This document shows positions 15,118-23,861 of a stretch of 64,000 nt of DNA, in pieces. The stretch is from Photobacterium carnosum (GTDB lineage: Bacteria; Pseudomonadota; Gammaproteobacteria; Enterobacterales; Vibrionaceae), in assembly GCF_002849605.1 (NCBI RefSeq), contig NZ_NPIB01000003.1, positions 124,001-188,000 on the forward strand, written 5' to 3'. The position numbers and the translations under genes were made by a program. Each line of letters starts with the position of its first letter. Within the stretch, counting starts at the first letter, position 1. The notes below the pieces were generated by a model. The model did no database searches. It was not told the origin of the DNA and saw only the letters and a list, made by a program, of their open reading frames with translations.

Positions 15118-16824
15118 ATGAGTGGTCAACGGCTTAAATTGCAATTTCAACGTTTGTACAATCACTTTGGTGGTGATTGCACTGAGACTAACCTGCAAGA
15201 TATCTCTGAAGTTCTGTTTTGTACGCGCCGTAACGTGCGAATGGTGATCAATAAGATGGTCGAGAAAGGTTGGGTTGACTGGCAACCCGCTGTTGGCCGA
15301 GGTAAACAGTCGCGACTTATTTTTAATAATACAGACAGCGAGTTACAGCTTCACCATGCCCGTAAGTTAGTGGCTGATGGTAAGTTAGAGCCCGCTTTGG
15401 TGGCCTTGGATAATAATGCTGAAAAATTGGTACAGTTGATTCAAGAACAATTGGGTATTTCACATCATCAAGGCAAGCAAATTGTCCGTTTACCTTATTA
15501 TCGTAGCTTTGAAAATATCACACCGCTAAAGCCATTACGCCGTTCTGAACAGCATCTTGTAAGGCAAATTTTTAGTGGTCTAACGCAGCTAAAAGAGGAA
15601 AAAGGGGAACAAGAAACGGTTATTGGTGATATTGCCCATGCTTGGGAAGCGATAACACCACGGCATTGGCGCTTTTATTTACGACCAGCGATTCGATTTC
15701 ATGATGGTCGATTGCTTGATAGTAATGATATTTTTGCGACGTTTTCAGAAGTGAAGCAGTTAGCTTTATTTGCACATATCGATAAAGTGTCGTCACCGTT
15801 TATTAATATTATTGATTTTCATTTATCTCAAGATGATTATCGCTTTCCTGATTTATTAGCCAATATTTGCGCGATGATCCAGCCTGCTAATCATGCTTTG
15901 ATCTCTGATTATAATACTTTCCCGATAGGCACTGGCCCTTATAAAGTGGCGGTTAATGATAAGCAGCGGTTTAAACTTGAAGCCTTTGAGCATTATTTTG
16001 GTTTTAGAGCGTTAAGTGATGTGGTTGAAGTGTGGATATTAAATCATTTTGCTGCGTGTTATTTACAACCGACCTTGGGGGATAAACTTGAGCAACATGT
16101 TCATATTTCATCGCGCTTATCCATGGATCAAGGCTGTACCTTCTTATTGTTGAATCGTATTTCTGGTTTAGCACAAGATCCACAATGGCTGCGTTATTTT
16201 CAATCACGGTTATATAGTTTAAATGTGATGCGTGAGATGGATTTAACACAGGTAGGGGATTTTAAGTTATTTAATGCTTATGGGTTATTACCTGGTTGGA
16301 TCCATACTCAACAAGTGCCTGAACCTGTTGTTATGCCGCATAAAAGAGTAGTGACACTGGCTTACCAACATGAACATCCTATTTATCCGTATGTTGCCTC
16401 TTTGATTGAAAAAATCCTGATGAAAGATGGTATTCGGCTAAATATAATGGAATTAAGCTATGAAGATATCGTTCTAGGAAAGCACGCTGAAAAGATTGAT
16501 ATCTGGCTAAATGGCATGAGCCTGGGAAGCAATCGGAGTGATGCTATTCTGGCGTGGTTGCATAATTTTAATCATATTCAGCGCGTAATGCCTAGTGATG
16601 AATTTAAGCAATTACAGCAAGTGATCAGTGAATGGCGCTCAACGTCAACTACCAAGTTTCCCGGTGATATTATTGGTGAAACATTATCGCAAACAGGGCA
16701 AATTATTCCGCTCTTCCATAACTGGTTAGGCGTTGATGATAACGTACAACTGCAAGGAATGGAGTCGAACTTACTCGGGTGGTTTGATTTTAAATCGGTA
16801 TGGAGTAAGCCTCAGTCATCGTAG
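15118..16824 (+). CDS. sgrR: SgrR-like transcriptional regulator
   Basis: 568 residues. The N-terminal 110 residues form the SgrR-type winged helix (DISEVLFCTRRNVRMVINKMVEKGWVDW). The remainder resembles an extracellular solute-binding protein family 5 domain used as a cytoplasmic ligand sensor. The C-terminus IPLFHNWLGVDD...LLGWFDFKSVW is characteristic of SgrR. In enterics SgrR senses sugar-phosphate stress and activates the small RNA SgrS, transcribed divergently from sgrR. Here the divergent gene is a nitroreductase, with an unexplained inverted repeat in the gap. Ligand and regulon in this organism are inferred only. Confidence 0.85.
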   Translation: MSGQRLKLQFQRLYNHFGGDCTETNLQDISEVLFCTRRNVRMVINKMVEKGWVDWQPAVGRGKQSRLIFNNTDSELQLHHARKLVADGKLEPALVALDNNAEKLVQLIQEQLGISHHQGKQIVRLPYYRSFENITPLKPLRRSEQHLVRQIFSGLTQLKEEKGEQETVIGDIAHAWEAITPRHWRFYLRPAIRFHDGRLLDSNDIFATFSEVKQLALFAHIDKVSSPFINIIDFHLSQDDYRFPDLLANICAMIQPANHALISDYNTFPIGTGPYKVAVNDKQRFKLEAFEHYFGFRALSDVVEVWILNHFAACYLQPTLGDKLEQHVHISSRLSMDQGCTFLLLNRISGLAQDPQWLRYFQSRLYSLNVMREMDLTQVGDFKLFNAYGLLPGWIHTQQVPEPVVMPHKRVVTLAYQHEHPIYPYVASLIEKILMKDGIRLNIMELSYEDIVLGKHAEKIDIWLNGMSLGSNRSDAILAWLHNFNHIQRVMPSDEFKQLQQVISEWRSTSTTKFPGDIIGETLSQTGQIIPLFHNWLGVDDNVQLQGMESNLLGWFDFKSVWSKPQSS

Positions 16825-16844
16825 TTATTATAGTTGTCATGGTA

Positions 16845-17327
16845 CTAATATCTAAGGTTAAGATGTTGTTGTGCCGCCATAAAAATAACATGCAGATCGA
16901 TCAAATCACGACGTTGTTGTTGCCAGTGTTGCGATTGCCAGTGTTGCGGTTGCTGATATTGGCAAAATTCTAATAACTTAACAATGATGCTATCGAGCTT
17001 TTTTAAGCCCCAGCGTTTCGTGGTTGCACCTTGTTGTGGATCACAGATAAGTGCTTGTAATTTGGCATAGGGTAATTGGATATAAGTAAAGGCGAGCTCT
17101 GGTTGTTGTTGGCGATGAAATTGGCTGATTTTTTGACACCCATCAAGCCAATAAGCCAATGCTTCCTCATAGTTATGATTATTTTGTTTATTTGGGTTTA
17201 GATTTGGCGCGGTAAATAAACGCGCTGGCGTGGCGCTAATGATCGCGATAAGAGGCTCAATATTGTGAGGATTATCTTCACGGTACCATGTCTTTATAGT
17301 GGCGATCCATAACTGTAAATCATCCAT
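16845..17327 (-). CDS. Uncharacterised 160-residue protein
   Basis: An all-helical, Gln- and Trp-rich protein (QYQQPQHWQSQHWQQQRRDLIDLH near the C-terminus). It has no signal peptide, membrane segment or recognised motif. It has a good ribosome-binding site (AAGGAT) before its ATG. It is convergent with the sgrR-like gene, with only about 20 bases between the stops and no terminator visible. I cannot assign a family. Confidence 0.55.
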   Translation of the reverse strand: MDDLQLWIATIKTWYREDNPHNIEPLIAIISATPARLFTAPNLNPNKQNNHNYEEALAYWLDGCQKISQFHRQQQPELAFTYIQLPYAKLQALICDPQQGATTKRWGLKKLDSIIVKLLEFCQYQQPQHWQSQHWQQQRRDLIDLHVIFMAAQQHLNLRY

Positions 17328-17483
17328 ATATTTATCCTTGTCTAGTAACTTGAAGCATCAGCTTATATGGTGTTTTTATCTATTATTGATACTAGTTATA
17401 AGCGTAGTTTAGGATCGTAAACAAGAGGGGTGATTTTGGTGTTTTTTTTGCTTGGATGTGACGTATTTCTAACATTTAAATAA

Positions 17484-17513
17484 AGCCCATATCCACTTAT
17501 GCGTGTATGGGCT
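17484..17513 (-). terminator. Hairpin terminator after ltaE
   Basis: The inverted repeat AGCCCATA (17484-17491) / TATGGGCT (17506-17513) lies 30 bases beyond the aldolase stop. The T-tract on the minus strand is weak. Confidence 0.55.
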
Positions 17514-17543
17514 ATTCGTTTTTGTCAGCGGATTAACAGGCTA

Positions 17544-18551
17544 TTACAATGCGCTTTTTAGTGCTGCAATAAAGGTGTCAATATCGGCTGTTGTGATATC
17601 AAGATGAGTGACGAAACGCATTGGGTTGCCGCCACTGATTAAGATATCTTGCTGTTTTAGGGTTGCGATTAATTGGGTTTGATCAATGTGTTGATCAACC
17701 TTCGCAAACGCCATATTGGTTTGGATATGTTGTAGGTTTACGCTAAAACCGTCAACCGTATTTAACTGCTCTGCTAAGTAATGTGCGTTATGGTGATCGT
17801 CAGCAAGACGCTCAACATTTTCAGTTAATGCTAATTTACCCGCCGCGGCAATAATACCCGCTTGGCGCATACCACCACCCAGTACTTTACGCCAGCGGCG
17901 AGCTTTGGCAATTAAGGTTTTATCACCTAGTAATAAAGAGCCAACAGGTGCGCCTAAGCCTTTAGATAAACAAATCGTAAATGAATCAAAGTATTTTACA
18001 ATTTCAGTAATATCTACGTTCATGGCAACCGCTGCATTATAAACGCGCGCGCCATCAAGGTGCATTTGTAAGCCGTGTTGATTAACAAACTCACGTGCTT
18101 GCTGAATGTATTCTAGTGGCAATACTTTACCATTAATGGTGTTTTCAAGACTAAGCAGTTTAGTTCGTGCAAAGTGTGGATCTAATGGCTTAATTGCAGC
18201 CGTTAGTTTTGAAAATGGAATACTACCATCGGCATCATTTTCTAATGGTTGTGGCTGAATTGAGCCTAATATTGCCGCGCCGCCGCCTTCAAACTTATAG
18301 TTATGTGCTTGTTGACCACAAAGGTATTCATCACCACGTTCACAATGCGCCATCAATGCCAGTAAGTTTGCTTGTGTGCCTGAGGTGCAATAAATAGCCG
18401 CTTCAAAACCATGACGTTCTGCGGCCCACAACTCTAAATCATTAACGGTTGTGTCATCGCCATAAACATCATCACCGACAAGGGCTGCTGCCATTACTTG
18501 ACGCATTTTGTCTGATGGGCGAGTGACTGTATCTGAGCGGAAATCTATCAT
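17544..18551 (-). CDS. ltaE: Low-specificity L-threonine aldolase
   Basis: 335 residues with the aldolase family start MIDFRSDTVTRPSDKMR. The PLP-binding region is SFTICLSKGLGAPVGSLL, in which the Lys of CLSKGLG forms the Schiff base, and the HLDGARVYNAA motif carries the PLP-contacting Asp. The length matches E. coli LtaE. It is a cytosolic PLP enzyme splitting L-threonine or L-allo-threonine to glycine and acetaldehyde. A purine-rich ribosome-binding site (AAGGAAG) lies about 12 bases upstream of the ATG. It appears monocistronic. Confidence 0.93.
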   Translation of the reverse strand: MIDFRSDTVTRPSDKMRQVMAAALVGDDVYGDDTTVNDLELWAAERHGFEAAIYCTSGTQANLLALMAHCERGDEYLCGQQAHNYKFEGGGAAILGSIQPQPLENDADGSIPFSKLTAAIKPLDPHFARTKLLSLENTINGKVLPLEYIQQAREFVNQHGLQMHLDGARVYNAAVAMNVDITEIVKYFDSFTICLSKGLGAPVGSLLLGDKTLIAKARRWRKVLGGGMRQAGIIAAAGKLALTENVERLADDHHNAHYLAEQLNTVDGFSVNLQHIQTNMAFAKVDQHIDQTQLIATLKQQDILISGGNPMRFVTHLDITTADIDTFIAALKSAL

Positions 18552-18656
18552 TTATTTTTAATCTTCCTTTGTCGTGTTTTTTTTTAATATATCACTGCGC
18601 GATTTGAATGATCTATAGCAATCGTTATTTTATAGTCAGTTATTAACCGCTAAGCT

Positions 18657-19994
18657 TTATTTACGAGGAATCGGTAGATATAACATCGCTTTTAAGCCAC
18701 CAAGAGCACTGCTCGTTAAGACTAAGTCACCACGGTAACTATGTACTAGCTCATTAACGATATTAAGACCAAGCCCTGTACCTGGGGTGTTTTCATCTAA
18801 CCGCACACCACGTTTTAGTACTTGCTTGCATTTTTCATGTGCAATACCTGGTCCATCATCTTCAATCACTAATACAATATGACCATCTACAATCGATTCT
18901 TGATACACACGAATTAAACTATTGGCCCATTTATAGCTATTTTCGATTAAGTTACCGATCATTTCATCTAAGTCACGCTTTTCAACCGCAATCACCACAT
19001 CACTATCGAGTTCATTTACTAATATGACTTCTCGGTGCGCATAAACTTTATCCATCGCTAATGAGATGGCATCAATACGGTGTGACAATGCTGTTTTTGT
19101 GGCAAGAATATTCATGGCTCCCGCCATACGTGCTCGACCTAAATGGTAATCAATATGTTGTTGCAACTGCTGTAGCGCAGGAGCAAGTTTTGCCTGTGTG
19201 GCTGGATCTAATAATGATACTTCATTATTTAAAATCGCAATCGGGGTTTTTAACGCGTGTGATAAATTGCCAGAGTGGTTTCTTGCGCGTAATAGCAGCT
19301 CTTGATAGTGAAATAATAGTGCATTCAAATCATCAATAACAGGCTGAATTTCAACAGGATAAAGCCCTGTTAGTTCGGTTGAATGTCCTTCACGAACTTC
19401 AATAAGATTCTTGCGAAGTTTACGTAAAGGCCACAATGACCAGCTTACTTGTAAGGTGGTTAGCACTAAAATACCAATCGCCATGATAATCAGAATGCCC
19501 CATAAACCATGGGTTAATTGTTGCAATGTCTTCAGTAGCTTATCTTGATTGACCGCGACTGATAATTCGATAGGGTAGTCACTGTCAGGCAAGCTGAATT
19601 TACGTTTCACCACAATTAAAGATTGATTATTGGGGCCTTCAAATCCTTTTTGGGCATTACCTTTGATGGTAGTATCCCATAACGAACGCGAACGTAATAC
19701 TTGGTGATTGAGTTTTAATGACCAATATAAGCCGCTGTATGGAAAATTAAAGCGAGGATTTGATAGGCGACCATCAACAAACAGTTGACCATGTTTATCA
19801 ATATCTACTTGGGCTGTAATTTGATCCATATAAAGATATAACTGTGATTTTTCTTGTTCGATTAAATAGGTTTTGATGAAACTTGGGACAACATAGCCCG
19901 CTGATAATGTAATCGCCAATAACCAGACTGCTGCAGCAATGAGCAGTCGGTTACGAATACTGGGTTGACGATTTTTAGATGGATTAATTAGCAT
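18657..19994 (-). CDS. phoQ: PhoQ-like sensor histidine kinase
   Basis: 445 residues from the ATG at 19994 (MLINPSKNRQPS), which overlaps the regulator gene by 11 bases. Starts further upstream would lie wholly inside the regulator gene and are rejected. Order: cytoplasmic basic start, TM1 (about 15-38), a periplasmic sensor of about 130 residues, TM2 (about 170-195), HAMP, HisKA with NHSGNLSHALKTPIAIL (phospho-His in SHALKTP), and HATPase with NLIENSYKWA, EDDGPGIAHE and GTGLGLNIV. It pairs with the OmpR-type regulator just upstream. In Vibrionaceae the closest known systems are the PhoPQ and VprAB/CarRS types, controlling envelope charge and antimicrobial-peptide resistance; which one this is cannot be settled here. 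Confidence 0.82.
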   Translation of the reverse strand: MLINPSKNRQPSIRNRLLIAAAVWLLAITLSAGYVVPSFIKTYLIEQEKSQLYLYMDQITAQVDIDKHGQLFVDGRLSNPRFNFPYSGLYWSLKLNHQVLRSRSLWDTTIKGNAQKGFEGPNNQSLIVVKRKFSLPDSDYPIELSVAVNQDKLLKTLQQLTHGLWGILIIMAIGILVLTTLQVSWSLWPLRKLRKNLIEVREGHSTELTGLYPVEIQPVIDDLNALLFHYQELLLRARNHSGNLSHALKTPIAILNNEVSLLDPATQAKLAPALQQLQQHIDYHLGRARMAGAMNILATKTALSHRIDAISLAMDKVYAHREVILVNELDSDVVIAVEKRDLDEMIGNLIENSYKWANSLIRVYQESIVDGHIVLVIEDDGPGIAHEKCKQVLKRGVRLDENTPGTGLGLNIVNELVHSYRGDLVLTSSALGGLKAMLYLPIPRK

Positions 19995-20643
19995 TGATAC
20001 GATATCCAAGACCACGTACTGTCTTGATAACATCATTGCCAATTTTACGACGAATACGACCAATAAACACTTCAATAGTATTTGAATCACGGTCGAAATC
20101 TTGCTTATAAATATGTTCAACAAGCTCAGTACGAGAAATAACTTTATCAGTGTTATGCATTAAGTATGACAGCACTTTAAATTCAAGCGCGGTTAAATCA
20201 ACGACATTATCTTGCCATGTTACTTTTGAGGTTCGAGTATCTAAACTTAAATCACCGGCTTGAATAACGGGTGAAACATTACCAGTCGCTCGACGTAATT
20301 GGGCGCGTACGCGTGCAACTAACTCGACCATTTGAAATGGCTTGGTGAGATAATCATCAGCACCTGCATTTAAGCCATCGACACGTTGTGTTAGCTCATT
20401 ACGGGCGCTTAGGATCACCACTGGGCAGTTAACGTTTTCTTCACGGATACCTTTTAGAACAGTAATACCATCCAGTTTAGGTAAGCCTAAATCAAGTACA
20501 ATGGCATCCCATGGTTCTGATGTTGCGCGATAAAGTGCATCAATACCATCGATGGAGTGTTCTGCAACCCAACCATTTTGTTCTAAACCTGCGACAACTT
20601 GCTCGCCTAATGTTACATCATCTTCAACAACTAAAATTTTCAT
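19984..20643 (-). CDS. phoP: PhoP/OmpR-family response regulator
   Basis: 219 residues. The receiver domain has the acidic pocket (VVEDD), phospho-Asp in AIVLDLGLPKLDG (D51), the Ser/Thr switch (VILSARNE) and Lys (LTKPF). The C-terminal winged helix has the OmpR recognition region (SNTIEVFIGRIRRKIG) and the wing (IKTVRGLGYRI). The length is standard. The upstream PepSY gene overlaps it by four bases and the kinase gene overlaps its 3' end, so the three are one operon, probably autoregulated. Its targets are not visible in the window. Confidence 0.88.
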   Translation of the reverse strand: MKILVVEDDVTLGEQVVAGLEQNGWVAEHSIDGIDALYRATSEPWDAIVLDLGLPKLDGITVLKGIREENVNCPVVILSARNELTQRVDGLNAGADDYLTKPFQMVELVARVRAQLRRATGNVSPVIQAGDLSLDTRTSKVTWQDNVVDLTALEFKVLSYLMHNTDKVISRTELVEHIYKQDFDRDSNTIEVFIGRIRRKIGNDVIKTVRGLGYRINAN

Positions 20644-20990
20644 TTTGGAACCTTAAGAACACTTTCAAGATGGCGTCCTTTTATTTCTATCATTTTAAGA
20701 GTACGGGCTTCATACTCGACTTTTATTATATTATTGTTAGCATCAATTAGTTTTAATTCGTATATCCATTCATTATCATTTTTGTCTAATTCAACGCGAA
20801 TAATACGAGCTAATAGTTGCTGCTGGACTTTATGTTGTAGAGCAGAAAAAGGTTGAATAAGTCCTAGAGCCACTGCATCCATGACATTGTCGTGATGTTC
20901 ATCGATATCAGTATTGGGTGTTGCGAAAACCCGACAGCTAAAAATACTGATAAATCCGATTAGATATAAATATTTGTAATGTTTTTTCAT
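20640..20990 (-). CDS. Secreted PepSY-type small protein, first gene of the two-component operon
   Basis: About 116 residues from the ATG at 20990. An in-frame TTG at 21008 is less likely because the signal peptide starts at MKKHYKYLYLIGF. A signal sequence ends around CRVFA. The mature part has the PepSY fold pattern: a helix (DAVALGLIQPFSALQHKV), then the strands VELDKNDNEWIYELKLIDANNNIIKVEYEARTLKMIEIKGR. PepSY proteins are periplasmic and often inhibit or modulate proteases or sensor kinases. The four-base overlap with phoP suggests it tunes the neighbouring kinase, which is inference. Confidence 0.7.
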   Translation of the reverse strand: MKKHYKYLYLIGFISIFSCRVFATPNTDIDEHHDNVMDAVALGLIQPFSALQHKVQQQLLARIIRVELDKNDNEWIYELKLIDANNNIIKVEYEARTLKMIEIKGRHLESVLKVPK

Positions 20991-21476
20991 ATTTATAACT
21001 GTAACCAAGTCGCCATGAATGGAAAGTGAATAACACTATTATAAATAGATTATTCGATTTGTAAGCCTTTAAATTTTTTCATTTTTTAATGTTATAACAT
21101 AACGTGAGACTTTGGCATTTTATGCCAACAAATACGATAATCAACACATCAGTAATACCTTCATATTATTGTAAAACGATTACCCGTCCAAGATAGATTC
21201 TAGTCTAGTTCATCATAGCCGTATATTTCCGAACATTATTGAGTTACTTAACTGATCTACTTTTATTCTTTCTCGTAATACATTGGGTGTGTATTTTGCA
21301 AGAACGGCGATGAAATACTTTACGGTCGTAGGGCTGTGGAAGCACAATTGATGAAAATATACTCATCTAAATTTGATAAGAAAGAAGAACGTTGTTAATA
21401 GACAACTGATTAATGAATGCTTAAAACCCTTTCATGTATAATAGCGGCATTATATTTGTAATTTTGGATATTTACG
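20991..21476. other. Intergenic region between the PepSY operon and ppiC
   Basis: About 485 AT-rich bases between divergently transcribed genes. It contains a short perfect hairpin (TTGGCAT/ATGCCAA near 21113-21129) and the candidate ppiC promoter at its right end. No ORF of credible length and no recognisable RNA gene was found. Confidence 0.5.
21437..21442 (+). promoter_or_regulatory. Likely -10 element of ppiC
   Basis: A consensus TATAAT, directly preceded by TG, lies 35 bases before the ppiC start codon. No strong -35 hexamer is seen at 16-18 bases upstream, so it may depend on the TG-extended context. Confidence 0.45.
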
Positions 21477-21803
21477 ATGGCTTCTAGCGCACACGCACTA
21501 CACATTTTGGTTAAGCATAAAGAATTAGCTGATGACATTATTAAGCAATTAAAAGCTGGAGCGAAATTTCAAGATCTCGCTAAAAAACACTCTACTTGCC
21601 CATCAGGTAAAAAAGGTGGTGATTTAGGTGAGTTCCGCAAAGGAGCTATGGTTGCCCAATTTGATAAAGCTGTCTTTTCTGGTAAGGCTATTAGTACCAG
21701 TGATGCATTAAAGATGAAAAATACTAACTTGCGTGGTTTGATTCCTGAGCCAGTAAAGACAAAATTTGGTTGGCATATAATCAAAGTTTTATTTGTGATG
21801 TAA
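21477..21803 (+). CDS. ppiC: Parvulin-type peptidyl-prolyl isomerase, PpiC-like with an insertion
   Basis: 108 residues against 93 for E. coli Ppi[36 protein letters not shown] and [10 protein letters not shown] cover the whole parvulin fold, including the catalytic Cys/Asp region and the last strand. Between FDKAVFSGK and [13 protein letters not shown] lie about 15 extra residues (around [17 protein letters not shown]), lengthening the loop before the active-site His strand. The reading frame is intact, so it is an insertion rather than a frameshift. No signal peptide: a cytosolic folding catalyst. It is monocistronic, with a strong terminator. Confidence 0.88.
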   Translation: MASSAHALHILVKHKELADDIIKQLKAGAKFQDLAKKHSTCPSGKKGGDLGEFRKGAMVAQFDKAVFSGKAISTSDALKMKNTNLRGLIPEPVKTKFGWHIIKVLFVM

Positions 21804-21811
21804 GTAATTTT

Positions 21812-21842
21812 AAAAAGGGAAGGTTACGTATCTTCCCTTTTT
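21812..21842 (+). terminator. Terminator of ppiC
   Basis: AAAAAGGGAAG and CTTCCCTTTTT form an 11-bp perfect stem with a nine-base loop and T-tract. The A-run on the left makes it potentially bidirectional. Confidence 0.85.
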
Positions 21843-21990
21843 GTTATTGATTAATTATGCAGCGTTATTTTTTGGTATATCTTGTTTATACGATTTTTCT
21901 TATGCTATCAAAAGTTAATTGCTTTGTATCTTCAATTAAAGATAAGAATAGACCGACAAGAAATAATATCATTAATATAAATCATAATAA

Positions 21991-22017
21991 TTATCGAAAT
22001 TATCGAAATTATCGAAA
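21991..22017. repeat. Three tandem copies of a 9-bp unit
   Basis: The unit TTATCGAAA is repeated exactly three times immediately beyond the stop codon of the minus-strand gene at 22018. It is a simple-sequence repeat that may vary in copy number by slippage. No function is evident. Confidence 0.7.
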
Positions 22018-22356
22018 TTAGTAGTATTTTCCTTTAGGGACTAAATTACATATTTGTTCAGCATTAATTTTCGTGACAATAGTTAATAATCGGTCTCGAT
22101 CATTTTCACAAAGAGTAGTTAATGGACCAGTATGAGCTGTCCAACCTTTATTTATTGAAAGGTTAATTTGTTCTATAACACCATCATCATCATTATTTCT
22201 TTGTAACATTTGAGATATAATATTTAACGAATTATCAAGGCTTTTTTCCATTAGGAATTTATCATTTTCTTTCGCTTGAAAATAAAAAAAAGTGCCACTA
22301 ATCCAACCTGAGAGTGATAATATAAGTAATAGAGTCGTTATAATACCTTTAGCCAT
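22018..22356 (-). CDS. Small membrane-anchored protein, paralogue 2 of a tandem pair
   Basis: 112 residues. One N-terminal membrane segment (ITTLLLILSLSGWISGTFFYF) is followed by a charged domain of about 85 residues. The block NKGWTAHTGPLTTLCENDRDRL closely matches DKGWTAQTGSVTTICNNNRAAF in the upstream neighbour, showing an old tandem duplication. Each keeps two Cys near the C-terminus, which could pair in the periplasm. It has a ribosome-binding site (AGGAAG), and only 11 bases separate it from the previous gene, so the two form an operon. I do not recognise the family. Confidence 0.6.
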   Translation of the reverse strand: MAKGIITTLLLILSLSGWISGTFFYFQAKENDKFLMEKSLDNSLNIISQMLQRNNDDDGVIEQINLSINKGWTAHTGPLTTLCENDRDRLLTIVTKINAEQICNLVPKGKYY

Positions 22357-22367
22357 TATTCTTCCTA

Positions 22368-22694
22368 CTAAATTCGTAATCTACAGATTGTAGTAATCGT
22401 GTTATCAGACATTATTTGTTTAAAAGCAGCTCTGTTATTATTACAAATGGTGGTGACAGAACCCGTTTGAGCCGTCCAGCCTTTGTCAAACCATATTTCC
22501 ATCTGTTGTATGATTTCTTTATCTGTTTTTTGATCTTGTAATGCTTGAGAAACTATATTGAAAGCATTTTCTGATATTTTTACTTTAATATATTCATGAT
22601 CAGTTTTTATTTCAGTATGCATTATGAATGAAGCAAACAGCCATCCAGTAATGGATATTAGAGAAAATAAAAATATTTTTTTCTTACTATACAT
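22368..22694 (-). CDS. Small membrane-anchored protein, paralogue 1 of a tandem pair
   Basis: 108 residues with the layout of its downstream neighbour: a short basic start, one membrane segment (IFLFSLISITGWLFASFIM), then a soluble domain with conserved NAFNIVSQALQ, GWTAQTGSVTTIC and a second Cys near the C-terminus. It is the promoter-proximal gene of the pair. Function is unknown; the pairing and predicted periplasmic Cys residues suggest an envelope role. Confidence 0.6.
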   Translation of the reverse strand: MYSKKKIFLFSLISITGWLFASFIMHTEIKTDHEYIKVKISENAFNIVSQALQDQKTDKEIIQQMEIWFDKGWTAQTGSVTTICNNNRAAFKQIMSDNTITTICRLRI

Positions 22695-23226
22695 ACAAGC
22701 CTACAATTATAAGAGAATGGTATAACGGTGATTAATATTAAAGCTATGCTAAATAAGCAATAATATACCTAAAAGTTATTAATATTAAATCTAGTGTTTT
22801 CGATGAATATAATATTTCAATTGTTTTATTTATCAATGAGTAAATATCAATTTAATGACTGATATCACTTTATTTATAAGATGGGTTGTATAACAGGAAT
22901 GTAAGTAAGGATGATGGTTTTAGGAGGGGATTATTATGTTATATCATTAATGCTTATAAGGTTTATATTGAATTAGTGATTAAATATTTATTCCAAAGTG
23001 GAATGTTAATAATTTAATTTCAGGCATTATTATAGTGTTGTTTATTTTTTATAATATTCGATGCTCTTTTTTTCTTTATATTTTATGATGAATAGTACTG
23101 TTGTTATAATAAAAATGTCATTTTCATTATATGTGGGTATTTTTGTTGAGTAAAAAAAGCTATTAATGATGTATTGCTGAGTTATATTTTCATCGGTGTT
23201 AATGACTTTATATAAGGATTGTAAAA
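22695..23226. other. AT-rich non-coding region upstream of sodC
   Basis: About 530 bases, very AT-rich with many short homopolymer runs. It holds the promoters of sodC (+) and of the paralogue pair (-), but none could be assigned with confidence. No ORF, RNA gene or strong palindrome was recognised. Confidence 0.4.
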
Positions 23227-23736
23227 ATGAAAAAAATACTACTTTCTGCTTTGTTTTTAGCTTCAGCTAGCGTAAGTGCTGCGGATCTCTCGGTTAAGAT
23301 GATGGATCTTAATTCAGGAACAATGACGGGGACTATATTGATAGAACAAACAAAATATGGTGTCGTTTTTACGCCTGATCTAAAGGGATTCCCCACAGGA
23401 TTACATGGTTTTCATGTGCATACCAATCCTTCATGTGACTCCTCTGAAAAAATGGGTAAAACTGTTTTAGGCGGTGCGGCTGGTGGTCATTATGATCCAA
23501 TGAAAACGGATCAGCATGGTTATTCATGGACTGATAATAATCATTTGGGGGATTTACCGCCTCTTTATGTAAACACTAAAGGCGATGCAGAAGAGCCAGT
23601 TTTAGCGCCTCGATTAAAATTGTCTGATTTAAAAGGCCGAACATTAATGATTCATGCGGGGGGTGATAATCATTCAGATCATCCTCAACCGCTTGGTGGT
23701 GGTGGTGCACGTATGGTTTGTGGTGTGATAAAATAA
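23227..23736 (+). CDS. sodC: Periplasmic Cu,Zn superoxide dismutase
   Basis: 169 residues. A signal peptide ([18 protein letters not shown]) precedes a mature domain very similar to the Photobacterium leiognathi bacteriocuprein. Copper ligands are in HGFHVH and the later [11 protein letters not shown]. The zinc loop is [10 protein letters not shown] with the following [14 protein letters not shown]. The disulfide Cys are in PSCDSSEK and MVCGVIK. It dismutates superoxide in the periplasm and guards against exogenous oxidants. It is monocistronic, with the ribosome-binding site AAGGAT and a GC hairpin terminator. It is the strongest taxonomic marker in the window. Confidence 0.96.
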   Translation: MKKILLSALFLASASVSAADLSVKMMDLNSGTMTGTILIEQTKYGVVFTPDLKGFPTGLHGFHVHTNPSCDSSEKMGKTVLGGAAGGHYDPMKTDQHGYSWTDNNHLGDLPPLYVNTKGDAEEPVLAPRLKLSDLKGRTLMIHAGGDNHSDHPQPLGGGGARMVCGVIK

Positions 23737-23755
23737 AAAACTGTGACTTTTAAAG

Positions 23756-23782
23756 AAAGCGCTGATGATTCGGCGCTTTTTT
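23756..23782 (+). terminator. Terminator of sodC
   Basis: AAAGCGC / GCGCTTT arms with a ten-base loop and a T6 tail begin about 20 bases after the stop codon. Confidence 0.85.
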
Positions 23783-23861
23783 GTAGCTGTCATTTGAAGG
23801 AGGTTAAATTCGGAATATTTAGCTGAAATGTTTTATGTTAATGTTTTATTAGGTAATTAAA

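Noticed and set aside
19995-20123. N-terminal extension of the PhoQ-like kinase
   Set aside because: The extra 43 residues lie entirely inside phoP in another frame. The ATG at 19994 gives the expected short cytoplasmic start before TM1.
21991-22017. Three 9-bp repeats as a possible mini-CRISPR or binding array
   Set aside because: The units are contiguous, have no spacers and are low complexity; a slippage repeat is the simpler reading.
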